Positions 40,733-48,224 of a stretch of 64,000 bases of DNA are shown piece after piece (the first letter of the stretch is position 1; each line of letters starts with the position of its first letter). Under the pieces are notes generated by a model, which was given only the letters and a program-made list of their open reading frames with translations, searched no databases and had not been told where the DNA came from. The translations under genes and the position numbers were made by a program. The DNA is from JAAXHF01 sp963665955 (GTDB lineage Bacteria; Desulfobacterota; Binatia; Bin18), in assembly GCA_965231765.1 (NCBI GenBank), contig OZ246887.1:992001-1056000 (forward strand). Reading direction: 5' to 3'.

Positions 40733-42105
40733 TCATTCCCCTGCTCAAGACATCAGACCCGGCATGCCAACGCCGCCTAGACAAGCTCTTTGCCCGTGGC
40801 GACAGTGCCAGTAGTCAGGTTGAAGCCGCCGTCCGTGCTCTTCTGCGAGATGTCAAAAGCAAAGGCGACCGGGCACTGATTGCGGCGACCCATAAGTTTG
40901 ATCGGGTGCGTTTGACTCCCGAGAGATTAGAAGTCACAACGGAGGAGTTGGACCAGGCACGTGCTGCCATGCCGAAAGCTGAGCGAACGGCGTTGCAATC
41001 TGCGGCCAAACGTATTCGTGCCTTTCACCGCCAACAAGGTCAATCATCATGGCAGTATCAGGACGAACTGGGAGTCACCTTAGGCCAAAAAATTACCCCT
41101 TTGGAGCGTGTGGGAGTCTATGTGCCAGGCGGGAAAGCCGCCTACCCGTCTTCTGTGCTGATGAATATTATCCCAGCCAAAGTCGCCGGAGTGGAAGAAA
41201 TCATCGTTGTTTCTCCGCCTTCAGCTGACGGTGATCAGTATGGCATGCAGCCAGGCGTGCTTGCCGCAGCCCGTTTGGCTGGAGCAGATCGCGTCTTTCG
41301 GGTTGGCGGTGCTCAAGCTGTAGCCGCACTGGCGTATGGGACTCAGACAATTCCACGCGTTGATAAGATCGTGGGACCGGGCAATATCTATGTCGCAACA
41401 GCAAAACGCCTGGTCTTTGGCCAAGTCGCGATTGATAGCATAGCCGGTCCGAGCGAAGTATTGGTGATTGCCGATGAGACCGCCTCGCCAGCCTATGTGG
41501 CTGCCGATATGCTGTCTCAGGCGGAACATGATGAAATGGCCGCCCCGTTATGCTTGACGACCTCAGAGCCGCTGGCCAAGGCTATTGTAGACGCCTTGAC
41601 ACACCAGCTTGCCAAACTCAGTCGACGCACCATTGCGACCGCATCGCTGAAACAATATGGAGCGGTCCTCATCGCCCGCGACCAGGCTGAGGTCGTACAA
41701 CTAGCCAATGCGCTTGCCCCAGAACACGTTGAGTTGTTAGTCAAAAATCCGCGCTCGTGGCTCAAAGACATTCGGCATGCCGGTGCAATATTCTTGGGGA
41801 GCTTATCAACCGAACCCTTTGGCGACTACATGGCTGGACCGAACCATATTCTGCCGACTGGCGGAACCGCCCGGTTTTCCTCACCGCTGGGTGTGTATGA
41901 TTTTCTGAAGCGGACAAGCATTATTGAGGCATCAGCCCTGGCGATCCGCAAGCTTGGTCCGCAAATTATGCGCCTGGCCGCAATGGAAGGACTCGATGCG
42001 CATGCTCGGGCAGTAGCGTATCGTCTCAATGGAGACCACAATGACAAATCTGGCAAAAGTAGAAAGACCAGAAACACCACAGCGCACGGCAAACCTGCAT
42101 CGTAA
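40729..42105 (+). CDS. hisD: Histidinol dehydrogenase
   Basis: Carries out the last two oxidations to L-histidine with NAD+ and zinc. The 458-residue protein has GVYVPGGKAAYPSSVLMNIIPAKVAGV, VGPGNIYVATAKRLV, SQAEHDE and PEHVELL, which carry zinc-binding and catalytic His/Glu residues. The C-terminus runs about 25 residues past the usual end (NDKSGKSRKTRNTTAHGKPAS) into the hisB coding region in another frame. Start codon overlaps the murA stop. The gene order murA-hisG-hisD seen in many genomes lacks hisG here. Confidence 0.95.
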   Translation: MIIPLLKTSDPACQRRLDKLFARGDSASSQVEAAVRALLRDVKSKGDRALIAATHKFDRVRLTPERLEVTTEELDQARAAMPKAERTALQSAAKRIRAFHRQQGQSSWQYQDELGVTLGQKITPLERVGVYVPGGKAAYPSSVLMNIIPAKVAGVEEIIVVSPPSADGDQYGMQPGVLAAARLAGADRVFRVGGAQAVAALAYGTQTIPRVDKIVGPGNIYVATAKRLVFGQVAIDSIAGPSEVLVIADETASPAYVAADMLSQAEHDEMAAPLCLTTSEPLAKAIVDALTHQLAKLSRRTIATASLKQYGAVLIARDQAEVVQLANALAPEHVELLVKNPRSWLKDIRHAGAIFLGSLSTEPFGDYMAGPNHILPTGGTARFSSPLGVYDFLKRTSIIEASALAIRKLGPQIMRLAAMEGLDAHARAVAYRLNGDHNDKSGKSRKTRNTTAHGKPAS

Positions 42106-42664
42106 AACAAAAGAAACTGACATTCAGCTCACTCTGAATGTTGATGGCAGCGGTCAGTACCAGATTGCGACTGGCGTGCCCTTTCTCAACCATATGTTGG
42201 AGCTATTCACCCGGCATGGCTTTTTTGACCTGACCGTCCACGCCACGGGCGACATCGAGATTGACGATCATCATACTGTTGAAGATGTCGGTCTCGCCCT
42301 GGGCGAAACCTTTCGCACCGCCCTGGGAGAGAAGCACGGTATTCGTCGCTTTGGTGAAGCCAGCGTACCACTTGATGAAGCTCTGGTGAACTGCGTGGTT
42401 GACCTCAGCGGGCGGCCTTTTCTGGCCTATAATTTAACGATCCAACAAGAACAGGTCGGCGCCTTCGCCACCGAGTTAATCCACGACTTTTTCCTGGCTT
42501 TCACCAATCAATTAGGCATGAATTTGCATTTTAATATGAGCCAAGGTCGCAATCCTCACCATATTATTGAAGCCGGTTTCAAAGCCTTTGCCCGCGCGCT
42601 GGGCAGTGCGGTTGAATATGATCCACGGGTAAAGGGCGTCTTATCGACAAAGGGAGTGCTGTGA
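42041..42664 (+). CDS. hisB: Imidazoleglycerol-phosphate dehydratase
   Basis: Dehydrates imidazole glycerol phosphate in histidine synthesis. 207 residues, single-function type. The two diagnostic metal-binding motifs are HHTVEDVGLALG and HHIIEAGFKA. GGAG lies 6 bp before ATG 42041; an ATG 12 bp upstream is less well placed. The first 65 bp lie inside the hisD reading frame, an unusually long overlap. The family core starts at KETDIQLTLNVDG, so the overlap encodes a poorly conserved leader of about 25 residues. Confidence 0.94.
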   Translation: MTNLAKVERPETPQRTANLHRKTKETDIQLTLNVDGSGQYQIATGVPFLNHMLELFTRHGFFDLTVHATGDIEIDDHHTVEDVGLALGETFRTALGEKHGIRRFGEASVPLDEALVNCVVDLSGRPFLAYNLTIQQEQVGAFATELIHDFFLAFTNQLGMNLHFNMSQGRNPHHIIEAGFKAFARALGSAVEYDPRVKGVLSTKGVL

Positions 42665-42783
42665 AATGGAGGCTATGAGGAGGCACCAGACGTGAGCCCT
42701 GAGCCCCTATAAGCCGTGACCTTATTGGTTGAAGCCCTGAACACTCCCACCTAGCCGACATTGCATGGGCCGACATCGCCCTT

Positions 42784-42960
42784 GTGGTAGGCGGAGCGCA
42801 ATGTGGTTTGATCTATGTCAGGCTGCGAAAAATGGTGCGTTCGTCCGAAGAGCGGAACCGACGACTCGACGCGAGGGAAGCCCGGCAAGCCGAACAGAGC
42901 CAAGCGCTTACAGAAATCCTAACCGAACTGGCCGTGCTTAGGCGGGCCGCCCAAGACTGA
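42784..42960 (+). CDS. Possible small coiled-coil protein, 58 residues
   Basis: A GTG-started frame reads VGGAQCGLIYVRLRKMV followed by a charged, coiled-coil-like helix (SSEERNRRLDAREARQAEQ, then ALTEILTELAVLRRAAQD). A short hydrophobic start with a basic/helical tail suggests a small membrane-associated protein. There is no ribosome site, so it may be the end of a decayed gene; the frame is open 50 bp further upstream. The rest of the 380-bp gap 42665-43045 holds the hairpin at 42986-43019 and nothing else that I recognise. Confidence 0.3.
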   Translation: MVGGAQCGLIYVRLRKMVRSSEERNRRLDAREARQAEQSQALTEILTELAVLRRAAQD

Positions 42961-42985
42961 GCCACACCGCTGGGCCTCATGTGAG

Positions 42986-43019
42986 AGAGTGGTCAGTCTG
43001 ATTAAAGACTGACCACTCT
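42986..43019. promoter_or_regulatory. Perfect 14-bp inverted repeat before the Hsp70-like operon
   Basis: AGAGTGGTCAGTCT (42986-42999) and AGACTGACCACTCT (43006-43019) are exact complements with a 6-nt loop, 26 bp before the ATG at 43046. No T-run follows, so it is not a standard terminator. It could be an operator or an mRNA hairpin limiting translation. It is not the CIRCE heat-shock element. Confidence 0.55.
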
Positions 43020-43045
43020 GGTGACTGAGATCGGAGACAGTAACA

Positions 43046-44008
43046 ATGCAGCAAGTCGAAGAAAACGCTTTCCCGTTGGTTAGTCTATACTTCAAGCGAA
43101 GAGAAGGCCTACTCGCGGAGCTAGATCAGTGTAGCGAGCCAGCCGAAATAGCTAAACGCGTGAACAGCTTCGTCCGCGAGCTTGAACGCCCATATACAGA
43201 CTTAGTAAACGTTACCGACCAACAAGCTCGTCTTGTTCATCACACGCTCGGTATAATCGCTACCGCTGTCGGGGCGCTTTCCGCCGTTTCTGCTGCTGCC
43301 TCATTACCTACCATAAGAGATGGTGACTCGTTAACGAAAATGAACAACGGCTTAATAAAACGATTCCTGCTAAAAGTATTTCCGGCGGTACGTCACTGGA
43401 TAGAATCGTCCCCGGCGGTGCGTTATCTGCTGCTTATCGCGGCCGCTTGCGTTGCGTCGGTTGTCCTCGTGTTGCTTAGCAGCCCCTCAATAACCGCGTT
43501 AATTTTGCTGTTTGCTATTGGGGCGATGGCAGTCGCATTGGCTTCATCTGTCCGATACGAAGACGCTCTCGCTTCACATTCCCCCTCCCCGCAAGAACCA
43601 CAGGTTACGTTCGCTTTTGCTCTGAATAGCATTGATGGGACACTTTCACGCGCCCTGCGCGCGGCAGATGACCTTCTCGCCGTCGCCGCCCATGAGTCGA
43701 GTCAGAATGCAGGCGCTCCGGCGCTTAATCCAGACCGAATGCTTGAGCTGCTTCAAGACCTCGGCTCTCATAAGATTACCAGGAGCCCCGATAAGACGAT
43801 AGACGACTTCGCTAAAGATAGCGTCCGGCTCCTGTACGCTGCTGGAATTACGCTTGTCGATTACAGTCCCGACCAAGCCCAATTTTTTGAAAAGCAGCCA
43901 GCAGGCATTTCTGAGCAGCGTACCCTGCTACCCGCTCTTGTCAGTGAAGACGGGAAGCTAGTGCGCCCAGGCACTATCCTCGTACCTGTCGCCACACGTC
44001 CCAACTAA
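43046..44008 (+). CDS. Membrane protein with a GrpE-like C-terminal tail
   Basis: A 320-residue protein that I do not recognise as a family. A soluble helical N-terminus (1-60) is followed by a hydrophobic stretch (63-87) and a strongly hydrophobic hairpin (about 126-168, two membrane helices). The last 60 residues (LLYAAGITLVDYSPDQAQFFEKQP...PALVSEDGKLVRPGTILVPVA) resemble the C-terminal beta domain of GrpE, the nucleotide exchange factor of Hsp70. The gene directly downstream encodes an Hsp70-like ATPase, which supports this. GGAGACAG precedes the ATG. Working idea: a membrane-bound exchange factor. The GrpE link is by hand comparison only. Confidence 0.5.
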   Translation: MQQVEENAFPLVSLYFKRREGLLAELDQCSEPAEIAKRVNSFVRELERPYTDLVNVTDQQARLVHHTLGIIATAVGALSAVSAAASLPTIRDGDSLTKMNNGLIKRFLLKVFPAVRHWIESSPAVRYLLLIAAACVASVVLVLLSSPSITALILLFAIGAMAVALASSVRYEDALASHSPSPQEPQVTFAFALNSIDGTLSRALRAADDLLAVAAHESSQNAGAPALNPDRMLELLQDLGSHKITRSPDKTIDDFAKDSVRLLYAAGITLVDYSPDQAQFFEKQPAGISEQRTLLPALVSEDGKLVRPGTILVPVATRPN

Positions 44009-44041
44009 CATAGTCAACGCATGACAAGAAGGAGGAACCTG

Positions 44042-46045
44042 GTGGCCATCTCTGAAACTTTGCAGCAATTACAATATCCTCAGCTTTTGCCGGAGACAAA
44101 AGACATCATCGGGTTTGATCTTGGTCATGGTGACACTTCGGTGAGTCGCGTTTCGGCGACCGGGGGAGATAGCCAGAAATTAGAGGTCGTCACAGGCTAC
44201 AAAGTTATCCCGAGCGTTGTAGGAACTGAAAACGAAACGCCCATCGTTGGGAAACGTGCTCTTACTGATCCCGAAGTTATACAGCCCCGACAACAATTCA
44301 AGAGTCCAGATATTAGCAAACCAGAAGTTGGAGGTCCGCTCCGCTCATTTGTTTCTGGCGTCATGAAAAGTCTGAGAAGCAACAACAGCACAGTCCTTTT
44401 CGACTCCACTACCCTCATTGTGTTCGGTCATCCTTCGGCCTGGTCCAACGAACAGAGGCTGAGCTATGGGAGACTGCTTAAAGGACAGATCTCAGGGCCG
44501 CAGTTTATGCTCGTTCCTGAGTCCCGAGCTGCCTTTTTGACCATGCGGGAAGAAAAGGAGCTGAACCAAAACGATATCCACGAACCAATCCTCATTGTAG
44601 ATTTTGGCTCCTCCACCACCGATTTCACGTTTGTTCACGATCTCCGTCCAGGAGAATTACCCATTGGCAAGCAATATCCACTGGGAGCCTCTCGCATTGA
44701 GCAGCAATTGGTTCAGCATGCCCTCTCTACCTCTCCGCATCGTGCAAAGATCGAGGCGTGGTGGAAGCAGGCTCCCAGCGACTACCATCGAACCGTTTTT
44801 AAATTTCGGGAAGCCAAAGAGGATTTCTTCAAAGAAGAAGCCATATGGCGTAAAGGCCGCCCAATGGAAGTGATAGGTCCCAGCTACCGCATTAGTGACA
44901 CATCGAAGATTAGGCTTGAGATAGATCTAACCGCTGAAGATTTTGACGCCGCTATCACTACTCCGTTGAGTGAGTTGGGCGACCCTCCAATATCGTGGCG
45001 TGACCGGCTTTGCACGGACTTAGGGGAAGCCTCACGAACGCTTCATGGAAAGTATGGAATCCAACCTAAGATTGTAATCCTCACTGGAGGCGCTGCCCGT
45101 ATGAACTTCGTCCAGGAAGTCGCTAGAGAGGTATTCAGCCAATCTGCGGTACGTAAGGCTCCCGAACCTGAGTACGCGATCTCTGTAGGATTAGCCCATG
45201 CCGGATCTATTCGCTACCGCGCCTCGGCACTTCTCGACGAAATCAAAACGCTCATTAACTCCGGTGAGGTCCGAGATGTAATCGGCAAACAAATGGATGA
45301 ATTCGCCAAGGCCATTGCTCGCGCGGTTGCTGATAGATTCACAGAACGGTTCGTTATTCCCGAAGTTATGGCCTGGAGAAACTCCGGCCATGGGACATTA
45401 CAGGATGTCACTATCCGTATCTCGACGCGTCTTGAGAGCTGGCTAAAATCAGAAGATGGACGTCGAAAGATTTTTACTGCTCTTAATCCATGGTACCAGC
45501 AGATCGAATTGATGCTTCATGGTATTACCGCTCCGATATGTCTCAAATACAAACTTGATGCGGACTCTCTCGATATCCCGAAATCAGACTATGACCTAAA
45601 GAGACTTGATATTGATCCAAGCGAATTGACCGGGCTCTCTGGATTAATGAGCGCGATGCTAGCAACAATTAGTTTTGTGATGGGAACTATTCTGTTTGGA
45701 ACTGGTACGGCAATATTACTCCCAACTGGTCCCTTGGCGCCGATTATAGCCGGGGCACTTTTGTGGATTCTTGGGGAGAGTGTGAAAGAGGAGTTAATGC
45801 GGTGGATTCCGGCCTCCATATTAGAAAACAGATTGCGGAAGAAAGCGGATGAGAATGAGGAAGAACTCCGTAAAGAGGTCTATCTTAGCATTATCGGTGG
45901 TTACGAGGACTACGACGAAGAAGATGCGGCTAGCAAGGAGAGGTTGGCGAGGCAGAATCGAGAGGAGATTATAGAAGGGATAACTAGCGGATTCGAATCC
46001 GCCTTGAGGCAGCGGGCGGAGGACGCCAGCGTGCTCATTAGGTGA
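44042..46045 (+). CDS. Hsp70-like (actin-fold) ATPase with C-terminal hydrophobic hairpin
   Basis: A 667-residue protein. The actin/Hsp70 nucleotide-binding motifs are in order: phosphate 1 (IIGFDLGHGDTS, about 22-33), phosphate 2 (VDFGSSTTDFTFV, about 185-197) and adenosine (VILTGGAARMNFVQEVA, about 342-358). In place of the usual substrate-binding domain there is a helical region, then a Gly/Ala/Ile-rich hydrophobic hairpin (about 529-575), and a charged helical tail (NRLRKKADENEEELRKE). GTG 44042 is 6 bp after GGAGG and is preferred to ATG 44021. Second gene of a four-gene operon. Function unknown; a membrane-attached chaperone-like ATPase is the simplest reading. Confidence 0.7.
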   Translation: MAISETLQQLQYPQLLPETKDIIGFDLGHGDTSVSRVSATGGDSQKLEVVTGYKVIPSVVGTENETPIVGKRALTDPEVIQPRQQFKSPDISKPEVGGPLRSFVSGVMKSLRSNNSTVLFDSTTLIVFGHPSAWSNEQRLSYGRLLKGQISGPQFMLVPESRAAFLTMREEKELNQNDIHEPILIVDFGSSTTDFTFVHDLRPGELPIGKQYPLGASRIEQQLVQHALSTSPHRAKIEAWWKQAPSDYHRTVFKFREAKEDFFKEEAIWRKGRPMEVIGPSYRISDTSKIRLEIDLTAEDFDAAITTPLSELGDPPISWRDRLCTDLGEASRTLHGKYGIQPKIVILTGGAARMNFVQEVAREVFSQSAVRKAPEPEYAISVGLAHAGSIRYRASALLDEIKTLINSGEVRDVIGKQMDEFAKAIARAVADRFTERFVIPEVMAWRNSGHGTLQDVTIRISTRLESWLKSEDGRRKIFTALNPWYQQIELMLHGITAPICLKYKLDADSLDIPKSDYDLKRLDIDPSELTGLSGLMSAMLATISFVMGTILFGTGTAILLPTGPLAPIIAGALLWILGESVKEELMRWIPASILENRLRKKADENEEELRKEVYLSIIGGYEDYDEEDAASKERLARQNREEIIEGITSGFESALRQRAEDASVLIR

Positions 46046-46075
46046 GACCTTTGTTTTCTGACAGGAGCAATCAGC

Positions 46076-46558
46076 ATGGAAAGAGCTGAATTTCAACAGG
46101 CAAAATCGTTCATCTACCGCGACATCGAACGCGACATCCAACTCGCCGTAGTCTCTGAGAATGACAATAACGCGAGCCGACTTCGTGAATTTGGCATTCA
46201 TTCTGGCGGTGGCAACTTTCTCGCCGCGTTGGGACTGCTCTGCTACACCGAATTCGCAGGCAAACTCAAATACAATCACCTTCATGCTTCGCAGAATTTC
46301 AATCGCTTCTTCGACGAACTAGGACAACTATATTCCGATTTTCGCCAAGAGAACGACGTTTACGATATCTTTCGATGTGGCTTAGCCCACGAATATTACG
46401 TCAAGCAAACCTGTACCATTGCAATGTTTGGCGGTTCTGGTCAGGCTGGAATCGGGAGCAATGACGTTGGGCGTTACTATTTCATTGTAGAGCGCTACTT
46501 TCGCGACTTCCAACTTGCGTTCGATAAACTTGAACAAGACTTATTTCCTTCCATATGA
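46076..46558 (+). CDS. Hypothetical protein of the Hsp70-like operon, 160 residues
   Basis: Not a family that I can name. The protein is rich in aromatic residues: SFIYRDIERDIQLAV, GGGNFLAALGLLCYTEFAGK, VYDIFRCGLAHEYYVKQ, ending in a helical stretch. The RCGLAHEYY segment looks like a conserved core, with Arg and His possibly functional, somewhat like RxxxxH-type helical pairs (HEPN-like). That comparison is weak. AGGAGCA precedes the ATG. It is 30 bp after the Hsp70-like gene, and its stop overlaps the next gene's first ATG. Confidence 0.5.
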   Translation: MERAEFQQAKSFIYRDIERDIQLAVVSENDNNASRLREFGIHSGGGNFLAALGLLCYTEFAGKLKYNHLHASQNFNRFFDELGQLYSDFRQENDVYDIFRCGLAHEYYVKQTCTIAMFGGSGQAGIGSNDVGRYYFIVERYFRDFQLAFDKLEQDLFPSI

Positions 46559-46569
46559 GGGCCATAACC

Positions 46570-47034
46570 ATGGGACTTGTACACGCGACTATCCAGCTAT
46601 CGAATCCTCGTGAACTAGCTCTCCAAGCGCTTGAAGTGGATGCGCTCGTTGATACCGGCGCAGTGACGCTGTGTATTCCCGAACATGTTTCCGTCCAACT
46701 CAAACTCTCTGCTATTGAACAACGCGAGGTGATAACAGCGGACGGGAGAGCCCATCTTGTTCCCTATGTTGGTCCCATTCAGGTGAAGTTTGAGAATCGG
46801 ACGTGTTTTACCGGCGTGCTTGTTCTGGGGGATAGTATCTTGATGGGAGCCGTCCCACTGGAGGATATGGATCTTGTGATTCATCCGCGGGAGCGAAAAC
46901 TGACGGTTAATCCACTCAGTCCTAACATTCCCTCTGCAATTGTGAAGCCTGTTTCGGTCCTCCACTCTCGTTTCTCACACTATCCTGAAAAGCAAACGTG
47001 GGAGGCCGGGACGAAACCGACCCCCCACGTGTAA
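46570..47034 (+). CDS. Retropepsin-like aspartic protease (clan AA)
   Basis: About 154 residues. The motif VDALVDTGAVTLCIPEHV carries the catalytic DTG(A) of retropepsin-type proteases, followed by a flap-like part (VITADGRAHLVPYVGPIQVKF) and VLVLGDSILMGAVPLEDMDLVIHP, the usual second half. Such one-domain enzymes work as dimers. There is no signal peptide, so it is cytoplasmic. A tail of about 30 residues after the domain is polar. Start: ATG 46570, or ATG 46555, which overlaps the previous stop as ATGA; the family match begins after 46570. Last gene of the four-gene operon. Confidence 0.75.
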   Translation: MGLVHATIQLSNPRELALQALEVDALVDTGAVTLCIPEHVSVQLKLSAIEQREVITADGRAHLVPYVGPIQVKFENRTCFTGVLVLGDSILMGAVPLEDMDLVIHPRERKLTVNPLSPNIPSAIVKPVSVLHSRFSHYPEKQTWEAGTKPTPHV

Positions 47035-47067
47035 GGTCTGCAAAAGAGACGATGTTCTCCGAACCCC

Positions 47068-48141
47068 TTAATCCGGAAAATTCGGCATGACCTCTTCCAT
47101 CAGCAGGCGTTGAGAGTTTTCCCAGCCTTCTTTGTTCTCCAACTGATCGAACGTCAAGACGAGCAAACAGCCAAAACCACCAGTGTCGTCCACCATGGCA
47201 CCTAGCTTGTCCGTCACAGCCTGTGGTGATCCGACGAGCCAGACATACTCAGCCAGGTATTCCATAGTCACATCAGAATCCGGCACTTCGGGGTGATGTT
47301 TAAACAAACTGACCATACCAAACGACTTAAACAGTGGCAGCAAATACTCAGCATAGACACGGCCGAGCATACCGTTGACGGCTTTGTCTTTGGCCTCTTT
47401 ATCAGTTTCGGCCACATACACTTCACGTGAGACGTGCCACTCACTACGGGACGGTTCACGCCCGGCAGATTCCGCTCCCTCGACGATGGCATCCCAGTGA
47501 GTTTTGAGATAGCCATTACTCAGGGCAATACTCATTGGCATGAAGCCTTTGGCCCCACACATCTTGAGCGTATCCGAGCCTGGCGTCAGACCAGCAATGC
47601 CAATAGGCGGATGCGGATTCTGAAATGGTTTGATGTGGAACTTGAGCGTGTCCAGCATCGTGTCGATACGGTTGACCGACCAGTAGTCGCCTTTAAATTC
47701 AAACGGCTCTTCGCTCTCCCACAGCTTCAGAATAATATCGAGAGCCTCCATAGTCATGCGGCGGTTCTCACCCCCTGCCCCATCCACGTTAAAAAGTTTC
47801 CAGTCACTGGGCAGCCCGCTGGTCCCCACCCCGAACATAAAACGTCCTTGGGCCATGTGATCCAGAAAAGCAACACGGTGGGCTAATTCAACAGGGTGAT
47901 GATATGGAAGCAGATGTGCACCGGGGCACAGTTTGATATTCTTTGTGCGTTGTAAACCCTGCGCAATGAGCAGGTCTGGTGCTGGGTTGGGCTCCCACGG
48001 GGCGGTAAAATGCTCCCCCATCCAGGCTTCATGAAAGCCTAATTTGTCAACGAGTTCCAAATGATCAAGGTCCCACTGGTGCCCATCGTATAAACTTCTT
48101 TCGGGTGGATGCGACGGCATCATAAACACGCCAGCTTTCAT
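47068..48141 (-). CDS. LLM-class flavin-dependent monooxygenase
   Basis: A 357-residue luciferase-like protein: MKAGVFMMPSHPPERSLYDGHQWDLDHLELVDKLGFHEAWMGEHFTAPWEPNPAPDLLIAQGLQ is the standard start of the alkane/limonene monooxygenase-like group. RVAFLDHMAQGRFMFGVGTSGLPSDW and PHPPIGIAGLTPGSDTL follow. It uses reduced FMN or F420; the substrate is unknown. AGGAGG precedes the ATG. It shares only low similarity with the LLM protein at 32993. It is transcribed alone, or as the end of the minus-strand run that begins with the amine dehydrogenase genes. Confidence 0.9.
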   Translation of the reverse strand: MKAGVFMMPSHPPERSLYDGHQWDLDHLELVDKLGFHEAWMGEHFTAPWEPNPAPDLLIAQGLQRTKNIKLCPGAHLLPYHHPVELAHRVAFLDHMAQGRFMFGVGTSGLPSDWKLFNVDGAGGENRRMTMEALDIILKLWESEEPFEFKGDYWSVNRIDTMLDTLKFHIKPFQNPHPPIGIAGLTPGSDTLKMCGAKGFMPMSIALSNGYLKTHWDAIVEGAESAGREPSRSEWHVSREVYVAETDKEAKDKAVNGMLGRVYAEYLLPLFKSFGMVSLFKHHPEVPDSDVTMEYLAEYVWLVGSPQAVTDKLGAMVDDTGGFGCLLVLTFDQLENKEGWENSQRLLMEEVMPNFPD

Positions 48142-48224
48142 ATCTCCTCCTTATACAGGTTCCATTTGGCTCGTCTTTTGTACCATTCCTACTCGTATCG
48201 GGCAAGGAAAGGGCTACTCAGAAG

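Noticed and set aside
42986..43019. CIRCE heat-shock element before the Hsp70-like operon
   Set aside because: CIRCE is TTAGCACTC-N9-GAGTGCTAA; the stem sequence and 6-nt loop here do not match.
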